Source: an uncultured Opitutales bacterium (lineage in GTDB: Bacteria; Verrucomicrobiota; Verrucomicrobiia; Opitutales; Intestinicryptomonadaceae). Taken from it: a stretch of DNA of 10,524 nt. Under the pieces are notes generated by a model, which was not told the DNA's origin, searched no databases, and saw nothing but the letters and a program-made list of their open reading frames with translations. Every line of letters starts with the position of its first letter. The first letter of the stretch is position 1. This document shows positions 1 through 7,424 of this stretch, one piece after another. Location of the stretch: positions 1 to 10,524 of the forward strand of contig URYY01000076.1 of NCBI GenBank assembly GCA_900552245.1, given 5' to 3'. The position numbers and the translations under genes were made by a program.

Positions 1-114
1 CATTGCCCTTGAAAGCTCGCGCAAACCCTCTATTGCGAACTTTCCAAACTTTCTTCGCCCGGAGCGGTCTTGAAGTCTTGACAAGGCCTTGATGCGCGGG
101 TTTTGTCTACTTTG

Positions 115-120
115 TATAAA
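115..120 (+). promoter_or_regulatory. possible -10 element for the rlmD-type gene
   Basis: TATAAA sits 58 bases upstream of the ATG at 178 in an otherwise GC-poor stretch (positions 100-177). A perfect TTGACA lies at 78-83, but its spacing to this hexamer is 31 bases, too long for a standard sigma-70 pair. No good -35 is seen at 16-18 bases. It is offered only as the best-looking -10 in the leader. Confidence 0.2.
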
Positions 121-177
121 TTCTTCCATCTAAAAAATTTTTCTGAATAAATAAATAGACTTTTAAAATACTTTGCA

Positions 178-1398
178 ATGGATAACTGTGTTAAAATTCC
201 CAAAGGCTTCAAGGCTGGGCCCTTTGAATACCATCAAGAGATAACTTTGCGCATAGACGACATAACTAACCTTGGCCTCGGCGTCGGGCGATATGAAGGC
301 TTTGTGGTGATGGTGCCCTTTGCTCTCGCCGGAGAGCTTGTAAAAGTTAGAATTTTTAAAAACCACAAGAATTACTCTGAGGGCGATTTAATTGAGGTCT
401 TGGAAAAGTCGCCCGACAGGGTTGAGCCGCAGTGCAAGTTGTTTGGAACTTGCGGAGGTTGCCAATACCAGCACTTGAGCTATCAGGCGCAGTTAAAGTG
501 GAAACAAAAGCAGATACGCGACCTCTTGGAGCGCATAGGGGGCTTTAGCGATATAGAGGTTTTGCCAACTCACCCCTCGCCAAAGATTTTTCACTACCGC
601 TCAAAGCTCACCCCGCACTACGAGCGCGACAGGGGCGAGAATATGCCAATAGGCTTTGTTATGCAGGGCAGGAGAAACGCAATTGTAAATGTGGAGTATT
701 GCGAGATTGCCTCAGACAATATAAACGCCGCAATTCCCGCCATCTACGCAGATTTGCGCGCCCGCAGCGCATCTTTTAAGCGCGGCGGAACTCTGCTTTT
801 GCGCGACACTTCTGAAGGGGTTGTAACAGACAATAGAAAAATTGCCGGCGAAAAAGTCGGAAAGCTCTACCTAAAATTTGTCGCGGGCGAATTTTTTCAA
901 AACAATCCGTTTATCCTGCCCGAACTTTTGGATTATGCGGTAAGCGAGGCCATCGGAAGCCTCTACTTAGTTGACGCCTATTGCGGTGTGGGCGGCTTTG
1001 CGCTTTGGGCTGCCGAGCACTTTGAGCGGGTTATGGGCGTTGAAATCAGCGAGAACTCAATAAGGTGCGCTCGCGAAAATGCAGAGATTAACGGCGTAAA
1101 AAATTGCAAATTTCTGGCCGGCAAGGCGGAGTCTATATTTGCGGAAATTCCCTTTGCCGGCACCGATACCTCGCTTATAATAGACCCTCCGCGGGCGGGT
1201 TGCGACGAGGCCTTCTTAAATCAGCTAATTGCGTTTTCGCCCAAAAAGCTCGTTTACGTCTCGTGCGGGCCCGACACTCAGGCGCGCGACTTAAAATATC
1301 TGGCGGCAAATGGCTACAAGATTGCAAAAATTCAGCCCTTCGACTTGTTCCCGCAGACCCGCCACATAGAGAATGTCGCGACGCTAGTGAGATGCTAG
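178..1398 (+). CDS. rlmD: 23S rRNA (uracil-5-)-methyltransferase, RlmD/RlmCD type
   Basis: The product (406 aa) is a SAM-dependent enzyme that methylates C5 of a uridine in 23S rRNA (U1939 in the E. coli RlmD family; the dual U747/U1939 enzyme RlmCD cannot be excluded). An N-terminal TRAM-like RNA-binding beta-barrel covers about residues 20-80. A [4Fe-4S] site follows, with C86, C92, C95 and C175 (CxxxxxCxxC plus a distant Cys). The C-terminal Rossmann methyltransferase domain shows DAYCGVGGFALWAAEHFERV from 267, acidic E289, and DPPRAGC at 336-342. The catalytic nucleophile is C363 in YVSCGPDTQARDL, and the general base is probably E398 in HIENVATL. TRAM plus Fe-S cluster separates it from TrmA, which has neither. 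All key residues are intact and the length is normal. The ATG lies 20 codons before the TRAM fold; no Shine-Dalgarno is visible in the A/T-rich leader. It converges on the AraC gene 11 bases downstream. Confidence 0.93.
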   Translation: MDNCVKIPKGFKAGPFEYHQEITLRIDDITNLGLGVGRYEGFVVMVPFALAGELVKVRIFKNHKNYSEGDLIEVLEKSPDRVEPQCKLFGTCGGCQYQHLSYQAQLKWKQKQIRDLLERIGGFSDIEVLPTHPSPKIFHYRSKLTPHYERDRGENMPIGFVMQGRRNAIVNVEYCEIASDNINAAIPAIYADLRARSASFKRGGTLLLRDTSEGVVTDNRKIAGEKVGKLYLKFVAGEFFQNNPFILPELLDYAVSEAIGSLYLVDAYCGVGGFALWAAEHFERVMGVEISENSIRCARENAEINGVKNCKFLAGKAESIFAEIPFAGTDTSLIIDPPRAGCDEAFLNQLIAFSPKKLVYVSCGPDTQARDLKYLAANGYKIAKIQPFDLFPQTRHIENVATLVRC

Positions 1399-1409
1399 AA
1401 TTTGCGCGC

Positions 1410-2294
1410 TTAGCTATTTCGCTTTAAGCTCCTTTTGGGGGAATCTCCGAAAAGCCTCTTGTATTCCCTGTTGAACTGAGGGTAGCTTTCGTAGCCGACT
1501 TCGTAGGCGGCGCTTGAGGCGCTCTTGCTTTCGGCAATCATAAGTCGCTTTGCCTCGTACATTCTCAGTCGCTTCTGATACTGTATGGGGCTCAGTTTTG
1601 TTATTTGCTTAAATTGCCTGTGGAATGTAGATAGCGACATGTTTGCAATTTTAGCAAGTTGCGATATTGAAATGGCCTGCCTGTAATTTTTGCGAAGAAA
1701 GGCAGTGGCTCTTGCAATTTGGCTTGCGGAAGTGTTTGGGCTGTTTGCCGCGCATAGATGCCTGCCCAGCGGCCCCAATAGCAAAATTAGGTGGAGCTCT
1801 CTTATTAGGGTTGGGGCCAATATTGCAGACTTGCGCTCGTCTTCGGCAAGTGTAAGCAGTCGCAAAAATACACTAAGCAGTTCGCTATCAGCCTTTGCTA
1901 ATCCTGCTCCCTTGCATTCGGTGTCTCCAGTTTCTGCAAGCTCAGGGTGCTCGGTTAGAATTTGCGATATCAAATAGAGATCCAAATCTATAGCTATTGA
2001 TAGAAAGGGCTCCTTTTTGCTTGCGCCAACTATGTAATTTTGGGCCGGCATTTCAAGCATTGCTACGAGGTATTCGTTCTTCTTTAGGTAGAATTTTTCG
2101 CCGCCTACCGTCGACCACTTCGTACCTTGAATGGCAACAGTGCAAAGCGGTTTATAGAAGCAATTTTCAGCTATATTTGATTCATCTCTCCTATATATAC
2201 CTAGGCCTCCTATATTCAGGCGCAAGTCTCCGCTCTCCTTAAGCTTTTCCAAAATCTTTTCTCGCAAAGCTGCATTTAAATCATCGGCGTCCAT
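1410..2294 (-). CDS. AraC-family transcriptional regulator with AraC_N-type sensor domain
   Basis: The 294-aa product is a cytoplasmic one-component regulator. Residues about 20-175 resemble the AraC_N-type N-terminal module (cupin-like, seen in YqhC-type regulators), including KPLCTVAIQGTKW at 48-60 and a YLVAMLEMPAQ stretch near 75-85. Residues about 193-290 form the double helix-turn-helix DNA-binding domain. HTH1 runs around ISISQLAKIANMSLSTFHRQ (208-227). The linker carries SPIQYQKRLRMYEAKRLM. HTH2 includes SSAAYEVGYESYPQFNREYKR (260-280, one residue changed from the usual S-x-FsReFKr wording) followed by the family's G-x-SP motif at 283-286. The fold looks intact and full length. There is no obvious Shine-Dalgarno before the ATG. 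The gene faces the rlmD-type gene tail to tail and is insulated from the sdh operon upstream by a terminator, so it probably has its own promoter. Ligand and target genes cannot be read from the context. Confidence 0.9.
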   Translation of the reverse strand: MDADDLNAALREKILEKLKESGDLRLNIGGLGIYRRDESNIAENCFYKPLCTVAIQGTKWSTVGGEKFYLKKNEYLVAMLEMPAQNYIVGASKKEPFLSIAIDLDLYLISQILTEHPELAETGDTECKGAGLAKADSELLSVFLRLLTLAEDERKSAILAPTLIRELHLILLLGPLGRHLCAANSPNTSASQIARATAFLRKNYRQAISISQLAKIANMSLSTFHRQFKQITKLSPIQYQKRLRMYEAKRLMIAESKSASSAAYEVGYESYPQFNREYKRLFGDSPKRSLKRNS

Positions 2295-2591
2295 AAAAGT
2301 TAGGCTAAAAACTTAGGTAGAACTCAGGCAAGGATAAAGCATCTCTGCGGCATTTTTATGCAATATTTTGAGATTATTAAATAGTTATCGCACAATCGCT
2401 TTTGAGTGCAAATTTTCGAGCATCTTATTTCAAGGATATCTAATTTATTTTTTAGCGTTTGCCTAAGGCTAAATAAAGTTTATCTCAACATCAGGTCGGA
2501 CTCTTTAAATACACGCTAAGGCTCATTTAAGTTAAATAGGATAGCGGCCCAAAATCCCTTTACTCTTCAAATAGACGCCAATTTGCATCGC
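2295..2591. other. AT-rich spacer between the AraC gene and the sdh terminator
   Basis: No coding region or RNA gene was recognised here. The stretch should hold the leftward promoter of the AraC-family gene, but no hexamer pair is convincing; the least poor is TTGCAC-16-GATAAC on the minus strand, which ends about 80 bases upstream of the start codon. An imperfect direct repeat starts with CTAAGGCT at 2463 and again at 2516, with a shorter TAGGCT relative at 2301. See findings. Confidence 0.4.
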
Positions 2592-2622
2592 AAAAAAAAG
2601 CGGACGGGAATTCCCGTCCGCT
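2592..2622 (-). terminator. Rho-independent terminator of the sdhCAB operon
   Basis: A perfect 24-base palindrome at 2599-2622 (arm AGCGGACGGG, centre AATT) is followed in the leftward direction by eight consecutive T residues (A at 2592-2599 on the plus strand). It begins 20 bases past the sdhB stop codon. The GC-rich stem of at least 10 bp plus the U-tract is a textbook intrinsic terminator. The plus-strand side is followed by CTAGTATTTAAAA, so weak action in the other direction is possible but not needed. Confidence 0.92.
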
Positions 2623-2641
2623 AGTATTTAAAACACTTTAA

Positions 2642-3400
2642 TTAGAGTGCGCCAACAGCCTGCTTTGCCTTTGCAATGGCGTACTCGCGATTCATCTTGG
2701 CAATCATATCAAGCGTTATACCCTTCGGGCAGACCGCCTGGCACTCGCCGTAGTTTGTGCAGTTGCCAAAGCCAAGCTCGTTCATCTTCTCAACCATTGC
2801 AATTACGCGCTTGTACTTTTCCGGCGCGCCCTGAGGCAAATAGTTGAGGTGGCTTACCTTTGCCGATGTAAAGAGCATTGCAGCCGCGTTCGGGCAGGCC
2901 GCAACGCAAGCTCCGCAACCTATGCAAGCAGCCGCGTCCATAGCCTTGTCGGCGCAGGCTTTGCTAATCGGAATTGCATTTGCATCTTGCGCGGAACCCG
3001 TGCGGATTGATATAAAGCCGCCGGCTTGCTGAATTTGGTCGAAGGCGTCGCGCGATACCATCAAGTCTTGCTTGACCGGGAATGGGCCAGCTCTCCACGG
3101 CTCCACGACAATTGTGTCGCCATCCTTGAATTTGCGCATGTGCAACTGGCAAACCGTCGTCTGGCGCTCCGGGCCGTGCGGTATGCCGTTAATCGTCATA
3201 GAGCACATACCGCAGATGCCTTCGCGGCAGTCGTGGTCGAAAACTATGGGAGTTTTCCCCTCTGCAACCAAGCGCTCGTTCAAAATGTCAAACATCTCCA
3301 AAAACGATGTGTCTTCGTGAATGTTATCGACTACATAGTTTTCAAAGTGGCCTTTTTCAGAGCTGTTTTTCTGTCTCCAAACTTTCAAATTGATTTTCAT
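2642..3400 (-). CDS. sdhB: succinate dehydrogenase/fumarate reductase iron-sulfur subunit
   Basis: The 252-aa product is the electron-transfer subunit between the flavin of SdhA and the quinone site at the membrane. The N-terminal ferredoxin-like domain carries the [2Fe-2S] ligands C58, C63, C66 (CREGICGMC) and C84. The C-terminal domain has C159-x2-C162-x2-C165-x3-C169-P and then C214, C220 and C224-P. By family precedent, C159, C162, C165 and C224 hold the [4Fe-4S] centre, while C169, C214 and C220 hold the [3Fe-4S] centre. All eleven cluster ligands are present. The length and the long insert around 125-155 match the type found with five-helix SdhC subunits. It is the last gene of sdhCAB, 19 bases after sdhA. 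AAGGGG eight bases before the ATG is a good ribosome-binding site and fixes the start. Direction (succinate oxidation or fumarate reduction) cannot be told from this subunit. Confidence 0.96.
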   Translation of the reverse strand: MKINLKVWRQKNSSEKGHFENYVVDNIHEDTSFLEMFDILNERLVAEGKTPIVFDHDCREGICGMCSMTINGIPHGPERQTTVCQLHMRKFKDGDTIVVEPWRAGPFPVKQDLMVSRDAFDQIQQAGGFISIRTGSAQDANAIPISKACADKAMDAAACIGCGACVAACPNAAAMLFTSAKVSHLNYLPQGAPEKYKRVIAMVEKMNELGFGNCTNYGECQAVCPKGITLDMIAKMNREYAIAKAKQAVGAL

Positions 3401-3419
3401 AATTCGTACCCCTTGCGTA

Positions 3420-5348
3420 TTATTTGTAAGATCTTACAACAGGCTTTACCTCTTCGTGGGTAATTACCTCTTTGTGCATTTCGGGACGCTTTCCGTAGCC
3501 CTTATACTCCCAGACTGCTGCGTACGAGAAGTGCTCGTCATCGCGCTTAGCCTCGCCTTCAGCGTCCTGAGACTCCTCGCGGAAGTGGCCGCCGCAGCTC
3601 TCCTTGCGCTCCAGAGCGTCAAGGCACAGAACCTCAGCAAACTCCAAGAAGTCCGCAGTGCGTATTGCGCGCTCAAGCTCGGGATTTACACAGTTGGTGT
3701 CGCCAACGACCTTTACGTTCTTCCAGAAGTCTTCGCGTATTTCGGGTATCAATTCCAAAGCCTTCTTAAGTCCGGCTTCATTTCTCGCCATTCCGCAGTA
3801 TTCCCACATTACGTGGCCCAATTTCTGGTGGAAGTGGCGGGGGCTGTTGTTGCCGTTTATGCCCTTGAAGCGCGCAATCCTATCTTTTGCGGACTTTTCC
3901 GCCTCCTTGAAGGGCTCGCTTGAAGTTTCGGGCTTGCCTGCACCCGTTCTTGCCAGGTAGTCGGGCAGTGTGTAGGGAATTACGAAGTACCCGTCCGAGA
4001 GGCCCTGCATAAGGGCGGAAGCGCCCAAGCGATTTGCACCGTGGTCGGAGAAGTTTGCCTCTCCGAGTACGAAGAGCCCCGGAATCGTGCTTTGCAATGT
4101 GTAGTCAACCCAAAGTCCGCCCATAGTGTAGTGCGAAGCCGGATATATGCGCATCGGGCGCTCGTAGGCGTTTTCGCCTGTTATGCGCTCGTACATCTCA
4201 AAGAGGTTGCCGTACTTATCTTCAATTACCTTCTTGCCGTCGCGGGCTATTGCCGAGGCAAAGTCTAAGTAGACGCCTCTGCGTTCGCCGTTTACAAGGT
4301 GCCCTACGCCTCTGCCGTCGTCGCAGGCTTCCTTTGCAGCGCGCGAGGAAATATCGCGGGGTGCGAGGTTGCCGAAGCTCGGGTACTTTCTCTCCAAGTA
4401 GTAGTCTCTATCCTCTTCCGGAATATCGTTGGGGTCTTTAGTTACGTCTTCGCGCTTCTTTGGAGCCCATACTCTGCCGTCGTTTCTGAGAGATTCGCTC
4501 ATGAGGGTAAGTTTGCTCTGCTGGTCGCCATGGACGGGTATGCAAGTCGGGTGGATTTGCGTAAAGCAGGGGTTTGCGAAGCCCGCGCCCTTTTTGTAGC
4601 AGTTCCAAGCCGCCGATACCGAGCAGCCCTGTGCGTTTGTCGAAAGGTAGAACACGTTGCCGTAGCCTCCCGTGCAGAGCAATACGGCGTCTGCAGAGAA
4701 GGATTTTATCTCGCCATTTAGCAAGTTTCTGCACACGATGCCCTTTGCGTGTCCGTTTACGAGCACAAGTTCCATCATCTCTTGGCGAGTGTACATCTTT
4801 ACCTTGCCAAGGCCAATCTGCCTTACCAAAGACGAGTATGCGCCGAGCAACAGCTGCTGGCCTGTCTGGCCCCTAGCATAGAAAGTGCGGCTAACCTGAG
4901 CTCCGCCGAAGGAGCGGTTTGCCAAAAGGCCGCCGTATTCGCGCGCAAATGGAACGCCCTGAGCCACGCACTGGTCGATGATGTTGTTTGAAACTTGAGC
5001 CAGGCGATATACGTTTGCCTCGCGGCTGCGGAAGTCGCCACCCTTTACCGTATCGTAGAAGAGGCGGTAGATTGAGTCTCCGTCGTTCTGATAGTTCTTT
5101 GCGGCGTTTATACCGCCCTGAGCTGCGATTGAGTGCGCGCGGCGGGGGCTATCTTGATAGCAGAAGCAGGATACGTTGTAGCCCTGTTCAGCCAATGTTG
5201 CAGCTGCACTTGCACCGGCCAAGCCTGAACCGACGACTATCACGTGGTACTTTCTGCGGTTTGCAGGGTTTACTAGCTTTGCGGAAAACTTGTAGTTATC
5301 CCACTTTTCTGAGATTTTTCCGGCAGGAATTTTTGAGTCTAAATTCAT
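3420..5348 (-). CDS. sdhA: succinate dehydrogenase/fumarate reductase flavoprotein subunit
   Basis: The 642-aa product interconverts succinate and fumarate on a covalently bound FAD at the cytoplasmic face of the membrane. The FAD-binding Rossmann motif is VIVVGSGLAGASAAA from about 36. H72 in AHSIAAQGGINAA is the expected covalent FAD attachment. The dicarboxylate site shows H266 (QIHPT), LMSESLRNDGR at 282-292, catalytic Arg R331 in LAPRDISSRA, and H406 in ASHYTMGG. RLGASALMQGLSDG (440-453) contacts the flavin. The C-terminal helical and capping region ends with SCGGHFREES (584-593), a conserved feature of the family. The roughly 35-residue N-terminal lead (MNLDSKIPAGK onward) is usual in this Bacteroidota/Verrucomicrobiota-like subtype and supports the chosen ATG. 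AAGGA eight bases before it is a good ribosome-binding site. It is the middle gene of the operon, 15 bases after sdhC. Nothing is truncated or missing. Confidence 0.97.
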   Translation of the reverse strand: MNLDSKIPAGKISEKWDNYKFSAKLVNPANRRKYHVIVVGSGLAGASAAATLAEQGYNVSCFCYQDSPRRAHSIAAQGGINAAKNYQNDGDSIYRLFYDTVKGGDFRSREANVYRLAQVSNNIIDQCVAQGVPFAREYGGLLANRSFGGAQVSRTFYARGQTGQQLLLGAYSSLVRQIGLGKVKMYTRQEMMELVLVNGHAKGIVCRNLLNGEIKSFSADAVLLCTGGYGNVFYLSTNAQGCSVSAAWNCYKKGAGFANPCFTQIHPTCIPVHGDQQSKLTLMSESLRNDGRVWAPKKREDVTKDPNDIPEEDRDYYLERKYPSFGNLAPRDISSRAAKEACDDGRGVGHLVNGERRGVYLDFASAIARDGKKVIEDKYGNLFEMYERITGENAYERPMRIYPASHYTMGGLWVDYTLQSTIPGLFVLGEANFSDHGANRLGASALMQGLSDGYFVIPYTLPDYLARTGAGKPETSSEPFKEAEKSAKDRIARFKGINGNNSPRHFHQKLGHVMWEYCGMARNEAGLKKALELIPEIREDFWKNVKVVGDTNCVNPELERAIRTADFLEFAEVLCLDALERKESCGGHFREESQDAEGEAKRDDEHFSYAAVWEYKGYGKRPEMHKEVITHEEVKPVVRSYK

Positions 5349-5363
5349 TTTAAAAATCCTTCT

Positions 5364-6206
5364 TTATTTTGCGGCGCTTGTCTGCGCTTTTTCGCACTTT
5401 TTGTTCAGGAAAGAGTAGTCGATGAAAATCGGATCCTTATTAGCAGCTTTTGCCGCCTCGTATTGCTTTACGACTTCCTTTACGGGAAGAGCCTGGCAGG
5501 GGGTGTACTTGCCTGCGAGTGCCGCGAGCGGATTTAGTGCAAAACCTCCAAAAATTACAACTGCGTAAATAGCGGCAATCTTATTTAGATTGTAGCGGAC
5601 GGTTTCATTCCTGAGGCCTATTGATTGGAACATGCTTGAAACTGCGTGCACCAAGTGAAAGCCTATCGCAAAAAGAGCAACCAAATACGCAACGCTCACC
5701 CAAGTGTTAGAGAAGCCCAAAATCATCATTGCGTAAACATCGTGGAGGGTCTTGCCTTCATACATACCGGCATTGCAAACCCAATCTAGAATCTTGAAAT
5801 CCGGATTGAGAGCCAAGACTGTGTAGTGCAGAATATGAAAAACCGCAAAAACCAAAATGAGCGAACCCGTATAAATCATGGTTTTTGCGGCTGCTGAAGC
5901 TGCCAGAGTCTTTTTTACAGCGTATGTCTGGGGGCGCGATTTTTTATTTTCGAGCACCAGCAGGTAGGCCATTGCAAAGTGGATCACAAAGCACAAGCCA
6001 AGACCGATGCGGAAGCCCCACAAAACCTCCCAAGGGAGCGTCTGCAAGGTGTGCGCATAAGCGTTAATTGCGTGCGGGCCGCCTTCAAATGTCTGCAAAT
6101 TGCCGAGCATGTGAATTAGTAGGAACGACGCCAACGCGAAACCTGTAATTGCCATCACGTATTTTTTTACGAGCGACGACGATAGAGTTTTCGATATATA
6201 TGACAT
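5364..6206 (-). CDS. sdhC: succinate dehydrogenase/fumarate reductase cytochrome b subunit
   Basis: This 280-aa membrane anchor is expected to bind two b hemes and a quinone. Five hydrophobic helices are visible at about 18-36, 63-84, 110-131, 167-189 and 206-228, the layout of single-subunit type-B anchors (Bacillus SdhC, Wolinella FrdC). Histidines lie in the first four helices: H32 (LLIHMLGNLQ), H76, H124/H127 (FHILH) and H184/H187 (GFHLVH). This matches the four-helix pattern of diheme ligation; the fifth helix has none, again as in the family. I chose the ATG at 6204-6206 because SYISKTLSSSLVKKYVMAITG is the family-like N-terminus. The frame stays open for 34 more codons up to a TTG at 6306-6308, but that stretch is AT-rich and lacks family resemblance. 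A C-terminal tail of about 45 residues follows the last helix. No Shine-Dalgarno is visible. It is the first gene of sdhCAB, divergent from the CorA gene. Confidence 0.93.
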   Translation of the reverse strand: MSYISKTLSSSLVKKYVMAITGFALASFLLIHMLGNLQTFEGGPHAINAYAHTLQTLPWEVLWGFRIGLGLCFVIHFAMAYLLVLENKKSRPQTYAVKKTLAASAAAKTMIYTGSLILVFAVFHILHYTVLALNPDFKILDWVCNAGMYEGKTLHDVYAMMILGFSNTWVSVAYLVALFAIGFHLVHAVSSMFQSIGLRNETVRYNLNKIAAIYAVVIFGGFALNPLAALAGKYTPCQALPVKEVVKQYEAAKAANKDPIFIDYSFLNKKCEKAQTSAAK

Positions 6207-6267
6207 ATTCTTTAAGTGAGATACTACGTTTTGTAAATCCAGAATATAGATGTTTAAAATCACCAAC

Positions 6268-6296
6268 ATTTCAACACTAATTTTGTCTATGGTCAA
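6268..6296 (-). promoter_or_regulatory. candidate promoter of sdhCAB
   Basis: On the minus strand, TTGACC (6296-6291) is followed after 17 bases by TGAAAT (6273-6268). This leaves a leader of about 55 bases to the sdhC ATG at 6206. The pair matches the sigma-70 consensus at 5 of 6 and 4 of 6 positions. The region is AT-rich and other weak pairs exist, so the call is tentative. Confidence 0.3.
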
Positions 6297-6324
6297 AAAT
6301 TCTTTCAAATATTGTCGATACGGC

Positions 6325-6353
6325 TTGACAAGTATTGATTATTTGCAGACATT
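6325..6353 (+). promoter_or_regulatory. candidate promoter of the CorA/membrane-protein pair
   Basis: A perfect TTGACA at 6325-6330 is followed after 17 bases by GACATT at 6348-6353, a poor -10. A leader of about 120 bases would precede the CorA ATG at 6480. The -35 is good but the -10 is weak, so this is only a candidate. Confidence 0.25.
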
Positions 6354-6479
6354 GCCTACAAGTATAGCCTGCAAGGGCGGAACTTTCTCACTTTAGAACC
6401 TAATTTTGCGCAGAGGCTCGGCGGTCTTGCTTCGTTGCCGGGTTGCCTTAGGGCCTCCAGCGTTTTTGAAAGGCTCGTC

Positions 6480-7424
6480 ATGCTAAAAATATACAACATA
6501 GTTGACGGAAAAATTATGGAGGCGTCGGAGGGGCAGATATTTGCCTATATCGCACCCACTGAGGACGAAAAACGCTACCTCACCGAGACCTGCCAGATAG
6601 ACCCACACTCGCTTAACTCGGCTTTAGACCCCGACGAAATCTCGCGCCTTGAGTTTGAAGATAACCACATAGCCGTTATTTTAAAGCAGCCCCGAAATTA
6701 TTCGGCGGACGATCTTTTGGGCTTTGGTGTAACTTCAGTGGGCGTGTTTTTGTTCGACGATAGAATAATAATAGTCCAGCCGGAGGACACTCCGCTTTTT
6801 GAGTACGGCAGGGTTTCGATAAGGGCGCGGTCTCTGCGCGGGGTTATGCTTAGGATACTCCACCACGCAACTAATCACTTCCTAGAGCACCTCAAGATTA
6901 TACGCTTAATTTCTGAGCGCATAGAGAAGGATATTGAGTTTTCGGTCTCTAACCACCACCTGACCGAAATGTTCGTGCTATCCAAGAGCTTGACTTACTA
7001 TGAGAGCGCGACGAACGGAAACAAAGTTCTCTTGGCAAAGCTCGTGCGCGATTCCGTGCGAATAGGCTTCTTGGAATCCGAAAACGAGTTGCTTGAAGAC
7101 ATTATAGTAGAAAATAACCAGTGCGTGCGCATGACTGAAATTTACGCGAGCATTCTTGTCGGAATGTCCGATGCCAGAGGCTCGATAGTGAGCAACAATC
7201 TCGCAGTCTTAATGAAGCAACTTGCGATAATAAATATAATATTTCTGCCTTTAAATGTAATAGTTGGCCTCGGTGGAATGTCGGAATTTACGATGATGAC
7301 CGAGGGCGTGTGGTGGGGGCACACTTACAGTGTGATGACTCTTTTGCTAGTCCTTTTGGCCTACGGAACCTACTACTTCCTAAAAAAAGTCAACCTTTCA
7401 AGTTCGGAACACGATGAGGATTAG
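6480..7424 (+). CDS. corA: CorA-family divalent cation transporter with a GMS signature
   Basis: The 314-aa product belongs to the CorA superfamily (2-TM-GxN type), pentameric inner-membrane channels for Mg2+ or other divalent cations. Residues 1-240 are the cytoplasmic domain: an alpha/beta part, then long amphipathic helices (about 125-240) leading into the pore helix. TM1 is about 245-265 (LAIINIIFLPLNVIVGLGGM) and TM2 about 283-302, followed by a positively charged KK, as usual. The signature loop reads GMS (266-268) followed by EFTMM, where classical CorA has GMN and often MPE. Asn to Ser at the selectivity position makes the transported ion uncertain. I chose the ATG at 6480 because GAAAGG lies six bases upstream and MLKIYN looks like a family start. 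The frame extends 15 codons further to a TTG at 6435, without support. The next gene overlaps its 3' end by 11 bases. Confidence 0.88.
   Translation: MLKIYNIVDGKIMEASEGQIFAYIAPTEDEKRYLTETCQIDPHSLNSALDPDEISRLEFEDNHIAVILKQPRNYSADDLLGFGVTSVGVFLFDDRIIIVQPEDTPLFEYGRVSIRARSLRGVMLRILHHATNHFLEHLKIIRLISERIEKDIEFSVSNHHLTEMFVLSKSLTYYESATNGNKVLLAKLVRDSVRIGFLESENELLEDIIVENNQCVRMTEIYASILVGMSDARGSIVSNNLAVLMKQLAIINIIFLPLNVIVGLGGMSEFTMMTEGVWWGHTYSVMTLLLVLLAYGTYYFLKKVNLSSSEHDED

Noticed and set aside
1..3. A leftward ATG at the very edge, preceded by AAGGG on the minus strand, as a possible divergent gene start
   Set aside because: Only the start codon would be inside the window and the AAGGG is just two bases from it. 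Nothing of the protein can be seen.
82..91. CAAGGCCTTG palindrome upstream of the rlmD-type gene
   Set aside because: It is only ten bases long, with no extension, no partner site and no U-tract; expected by chance at this length.
3390..3923. Rightward 177-codon open frame opposite sdhA
   Set aside because: It lies antisense within sdhA, a fully conserved gene. It has no domain of its own and is explained by codon bias in the complementary strand.
6435..6479. TTG-initiated 15-codon N-terminal extension of the CorA protein
   Set aside because: The ATG at 6480 has a well-placed GAAAGG and a family-like N-terminus; the extension has neither.
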